Assembly (NCBI RefSeq): GCF_014203665.1
Contig: NZ_JACHJN010000002.1
Coordinates: 186,001 to 250,000 of the forward strand
From: Saccharothrix tamanrassetensis
GTDB taxonomy: Bacteria; Actinomycetota; Actinomycetes; Mycobacteriales; Pseudonocardiaceae
Length of the DNA stretch: 64,000 nt
Reading direction: 5' to 3'
The translations under genes and the position numbers were made by a program. Below the pieces are notes generated by a model that did no database searches, was not told the origin of the DNA, and saw only the letters and a program-made list of their open reading frames with translations. The first letter of the stretch is position 1. The number at the start of each line of letters is the position of its first letter. Positions 61,944 through 64,000 of this stretch are shown piece by piece.

Positions 61944-62771
61944 ATGCTGTTCCGACGACTGCTGCCCGCGACCGCGGTGGTGGCAGCCCTGGCGTTCACC
62001 GCGGCCTGCGGTGGCGCGGCCGACGACACGCTCGAAGGCAAGGCCGAGGACGGCAACCTGACCATCGGCATCCGGTTCGACCAACCGGGGATGGCGCAGC
62101 GCAGGCTCGACGGCAAGTACGTCGGCTTCGACGTGGACGTGGCCAAGTACGTGGCGCAGCAACTGGGTGTGCCCGAGTCCGGCATCACCTGGAAGGAAGC
62201 GCGGTCCGCCGACCGGGAGAAGCTGATCTCCGCCGGGGACGTGGACTTCGTCGTCGCCACCTACTCGATCACCGACAAGCGCAAGGAGCAGGTGGCCTTC
62301 GCGGGCCCGTACTTCCAGACCGGGCAGGGCCTGCTGGTCCGCTACACCGACGACGGCATCACCGGGCCGCAGACGTTGAACGGCAGGAAGCTCTGCTCGG
62401 TGGCCGGGTCGACATCCGCGCAGAAGGTGAAGTCCGAGTTCGCGCAGGGGGTGGAGCTGGTGGAGTACGGCCAGTACTCCGACTGCGTGACCGGCCTGCT
62501 GGCGGGCAACGTGGACGCGGTCACCACCGACGAGGCGATCCTGGCGGGCTACGTGGCGGAGAACCCGGAACTGCTGAAGCTGGTGGGCGATCCGTTCACC
62601 ACCGAGCGGTACGGCGTGGGGCTGTCGAAGGCCGACGTCAAGGGCCGTTCGGACGTCGGCGCGGCGATCGAGAAGATGGTCGCGACGGGCGAGTGGCGCA
62701 AGGCGTTGGAGCGCAACATCGGCCGGTCCGGGGTGCGTCTGCCGGACCCGCCGCAGGTCACCGAGAAGTAG
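61944..62771 (+). CDS. Amino-acid ABC transporter binding lipoprotein (GluB-like)
   Basis: A 275-aa type-2 periplasmic binding protein: signal [16 protein letters not shown] with lipobox TAAC (cysteine about residue 22), then [30 protein letters not shown] (about residues 58-74), [30 protein letters not shown] and [20 protein letters not shown]. It matches the glutamate/glutamine binding group. No permease or ATPase follows, so the partner genes must lie elsewhere. ATG 61944 opens the signal. Confidence 0.87.
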   Translation: MLFRRLLPATAVVAALAFTAACGGAADDTLEGKAEDGNLTIGIRFDQPGMAQRRLDGKYVGFDVDVAKYVAQQLGVPESGITWKEARSADREKLISAGDVDFVVATYSITDKRKEQVAFAGPYFQTGQGLLVRYTDDGITGPQTLNGRKLCSVAGSTSAQKVKSEFAQGVELVEYGQYSDCVTGLLAGNVDAVTTDEAILAGYVAENPELLKLVGDPFTTERYGVGLSKADVKGRSDVGAAIEKMVATGEWRKALERNIGRSGVRLPDPPQVTEK

Positions 62772-62988
62772 CGCCGCCGGCCGTTCATCCGCTTGTGGTT
62801 CGGTGGTAGTGCTGGGCGTGGTCAACCGATACGCTCGCCTGCGCAGGCCGTGGTTTCTGTGTTCGTGTCTCACGCTCGCGGAACGACACGCGGGCGTGCG
62901 CTCCTGCTGGAGGCGGCGGGGGAAACGCCCCGGGACGGCCGGGGTTGCATGGTGCAGCCCCAAGCTTTCCTGCGATGGAGGCAGGTAC

Positions 62989-63192
62989 ATGGCACTGGGC
63001 ACTGTCAAGTGGTTCAACTCCGAGAAGGGCTTCGGCTTCATCGCCCAGGAGAACGGCGGGCCGGACGTCTTCGTCCACTACTCGGAGATCCAGGGTCAGG
63101 GATTCCGGACCCTGGAGGAGAACCAGCGGGTCGAGTTCGAGATCGGCCAGGGCACCAAGGGTCCGCAGGCCCAGAACGTGCGGAAGGTCTGA
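62989..63192 (+). CDS. Cold-shock protein (CspA family)
   Basis: A 67-aa OB-fold single-stranded nucleic-acid-binding protein: [20 protein letters not shown] (RNP1) and DVFVHYSEI (RNP2). Full length. The ribosome site GGAGG lies 7-8 nt upstream. The preceding 217 bp form the promoter and a long 5-prime leader, as usual for these genes. A terminator follows directly. Confidence 0.95.
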   Translation: MALGTVKWFNSEKGFGFIAQENGGPDVFVHYSEIQGQGFRTLEENQRVEFEIGQGTKGPQAQNVRKV

Positions 63193-63213
63193 TCTTCCCT
63201 TCGTGACGACAAG

Positions 63214-63247
63214 CAGGCCCCCGGCCGGGTTTCCGGTCGGGGGCCTG
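63214..63247 (+). terminator. Terminator of the cold-shock gene
   Basis: A 15-bp stem (63214-63228 with 63233-63247, one G-T mismatch) and loop GTTT, 21 bp after the stop codon. Confidence 0.88.
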
Positions 63248-63483
63248 TCGCGTCGGTGGCCGTCCCGCCGGATCACGTCGGGCGTCGGCCTCGCGCACCC
63301 CGCTCTTCCCTGCGCCGTTCGCGGAGTCGGACGGCGGCAAGGGTCGGCCGGCGGGTGTGGAAGGTCCGGCGGGTGTGGAAGACCCGACGGCACGGTTCGG
63401 CCGCTGCGCGTGAAGGCCCGGCGGCACGGGTCAGCCGGCGGGCGCGGGAGGCCCGGCCGTGTGGTGCGGGTCCGGCGTGGGGC

Positions 63484-63792
63484 TCAGAAGCCGCGCTGGC
63501 GGGCTTCCCACTCCAGGCGCTGCATGACCCACTCGGTGGCGAGCGCCTGCGGGGAGGTCTGCCGCTCGGCGGCGAGCTCCTTCAGCTGCTCGTTCGCCAT
63601 CAGCTGCAGGCGGAGCTGGTAGACCTGCGCGTTGCCGAAGCTGTTGCCGGCCGTCGTCTCGTTGTCCGAGGTCTCCGGTGCCAGCGCCGCCAGGTACGAG
63701 GTCAGCTCCTCGTCGGGCAGGACTTCCTCCTGCTCCTTGGCGGGCGGGCGGTGACGGCCGGACTTGTTACGACCTAGCGATCCAATGGGCAC
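63484..63792 (-). CDS. Small actinobacterial protein of unknown function
   Basis: A 102-aa soluble protein with a basic N-terminus (SLGRNKSGRHRPPAKE) and a helical C-terminal two thirds (QVYQLRLQLMANEQLKELAAERQTSPQALATEWVMQRLEWEARQR). The second part has the look of a ribbon-helix-helix or antitoxin-like fold (TSPQALATEWVMQRLE), but this is a weak resemblance. No partner gene is evident. The 63248-63483 gap to the left is GC-rich and holds nothing I can support. Confidence 0.6.
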   Translation of the reverse strand: MPIGSLGRNKSGRHRPPAKEQEEVLPDEELTSYLAALAPETSDNETTAGNSFGNAQVYQLRLQLMANEQLKELAAERQTSPQALATEWVMQRLEWEARQRGF

Positions 63793-63863
63793 CGCGCAAC
63801 GATAACGGTTGCGTTGCGGAACGCCTCAAACTGTGGCCTGGGTCACAGGTCTGTGCATGGAGA

Positions 63864-63896
63864 GGCCCCCGCGCCAGGGGGAGGAACGCGGGGGCC
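63864..63896. terminator. GC-rich hairpin near the right edge
   Basis: A perfect 10-bp stem (GGCCCCCGCG / CGCGGGGGCC) with a 13-nt loop. It lies upstream of the small minus-strand gene and may end a transcript entering from the right. Bases 63897-64000 hold nothing else that I can assign. Confidence 0.5.
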
Positions 63897-64000
63897 GGAG
63901 GGGATCTCCACAGGCGCTGACCGGGGGTGTGTCAGCAATTCGGATTGTTGCACGTGCACGTGGGCCTGGGGAGTGGGTTGGCGGTAAATCTTCAGCTTGT

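Noticed and set aside
63484..63792. Antitoxin-like gene suggesting a toxin-antitoxin pair
   Set aside because: No partner toxin gene is adjacent and the fold resemblance is weak.

Overview
The window is from a very high-GC Gram-positive actinomycete. It encodes mycothiol synthase, a GlnR-type regulator, an EspG/WXG-type export module, an RsiG-type anti-sigma factor of sporulating actinomycetes and a chitinase with a DasR-like operator. From memory, the gene order from DUF3073 (15.2 kb) to dus (48.6 kb) follows the Mycobacterium tuberculosis Rv0810c-Rv0823c block, with insertions. A member of the Pseudonocardiales (Saccharothrix/Lentzea/Actinosynnema-like) fits best; this is inference from gene content, not from a search.

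Layout. 0-9.5 kb: a tightly overlapping myo-inositol operon (iolG, iolE, ABC importer, iolC, a Cgl0159-like aldolase candidate, iolB, iolD) behind a LacI-type palindrome. 9.5-13.7 kb, minus strand: a possible four-gene signalling or conflict cassette made of a Crp/Fnr regulator, a nucleotidyl-cyclase-like protein, a 132-aa partner and a STAND ATPase with TPRs; the last three share a short Q-A-x-x-D motif. 14-19 kb: an Old Yellow Enzyme, DUF3073, an unknown protein, an MFS exporter, a 20-bp tandem repeat and rsiG. 19-31.5 kb: BKACE, ygfZ, a Fur-family gene, pabC, chitinase, pxpB/pxpC, nitrobindin, and a sulfur-transfer cluster (DUF1416, sulfurtransferase, DUF4395, thioredoxin) with a 25-aa cysteine-containing leader peptide, then lmeA and a hydrolase.

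31.6-49.7 kb: glnR, mshD, the pstSCAB phosphate operon behind a PHO box, an ESX-like four-gene module lying between pstB and phoU, phoU, an LCP cell-wall enzyme with an exceptionally long repetitive N-terminus, a diguanylate cyclase, a lipoprotein, dus, a macro-domain protein and tRNA-Lys. 49.8-64 kb: exonuclease III, a flavin monooxygenase/TetR pair with two operators, then an ATP-grasp enzyme, YqiJ-like membrane protein, flotillin and a 1621-aa DUF3686 ATPase (the last three translationally coupled), followed by a secreted protein, a GluB-like binding protein, a cold-shock protein and a small unknown gene.

Two regions look most like under-described systems: the Crp/cyclase/STAND cassette (9.5-13.7 kb) and the ATP-grasp/YqiJ/flotillin/DUF3686 cassette (52.4-61.1 kb). 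The window also holds both a c-di-GMP synthase and a c-di-GMP-responsive anti-sigma factor. Coordinates and motifs were read by eye; family assignments are from recognition, not database searches.
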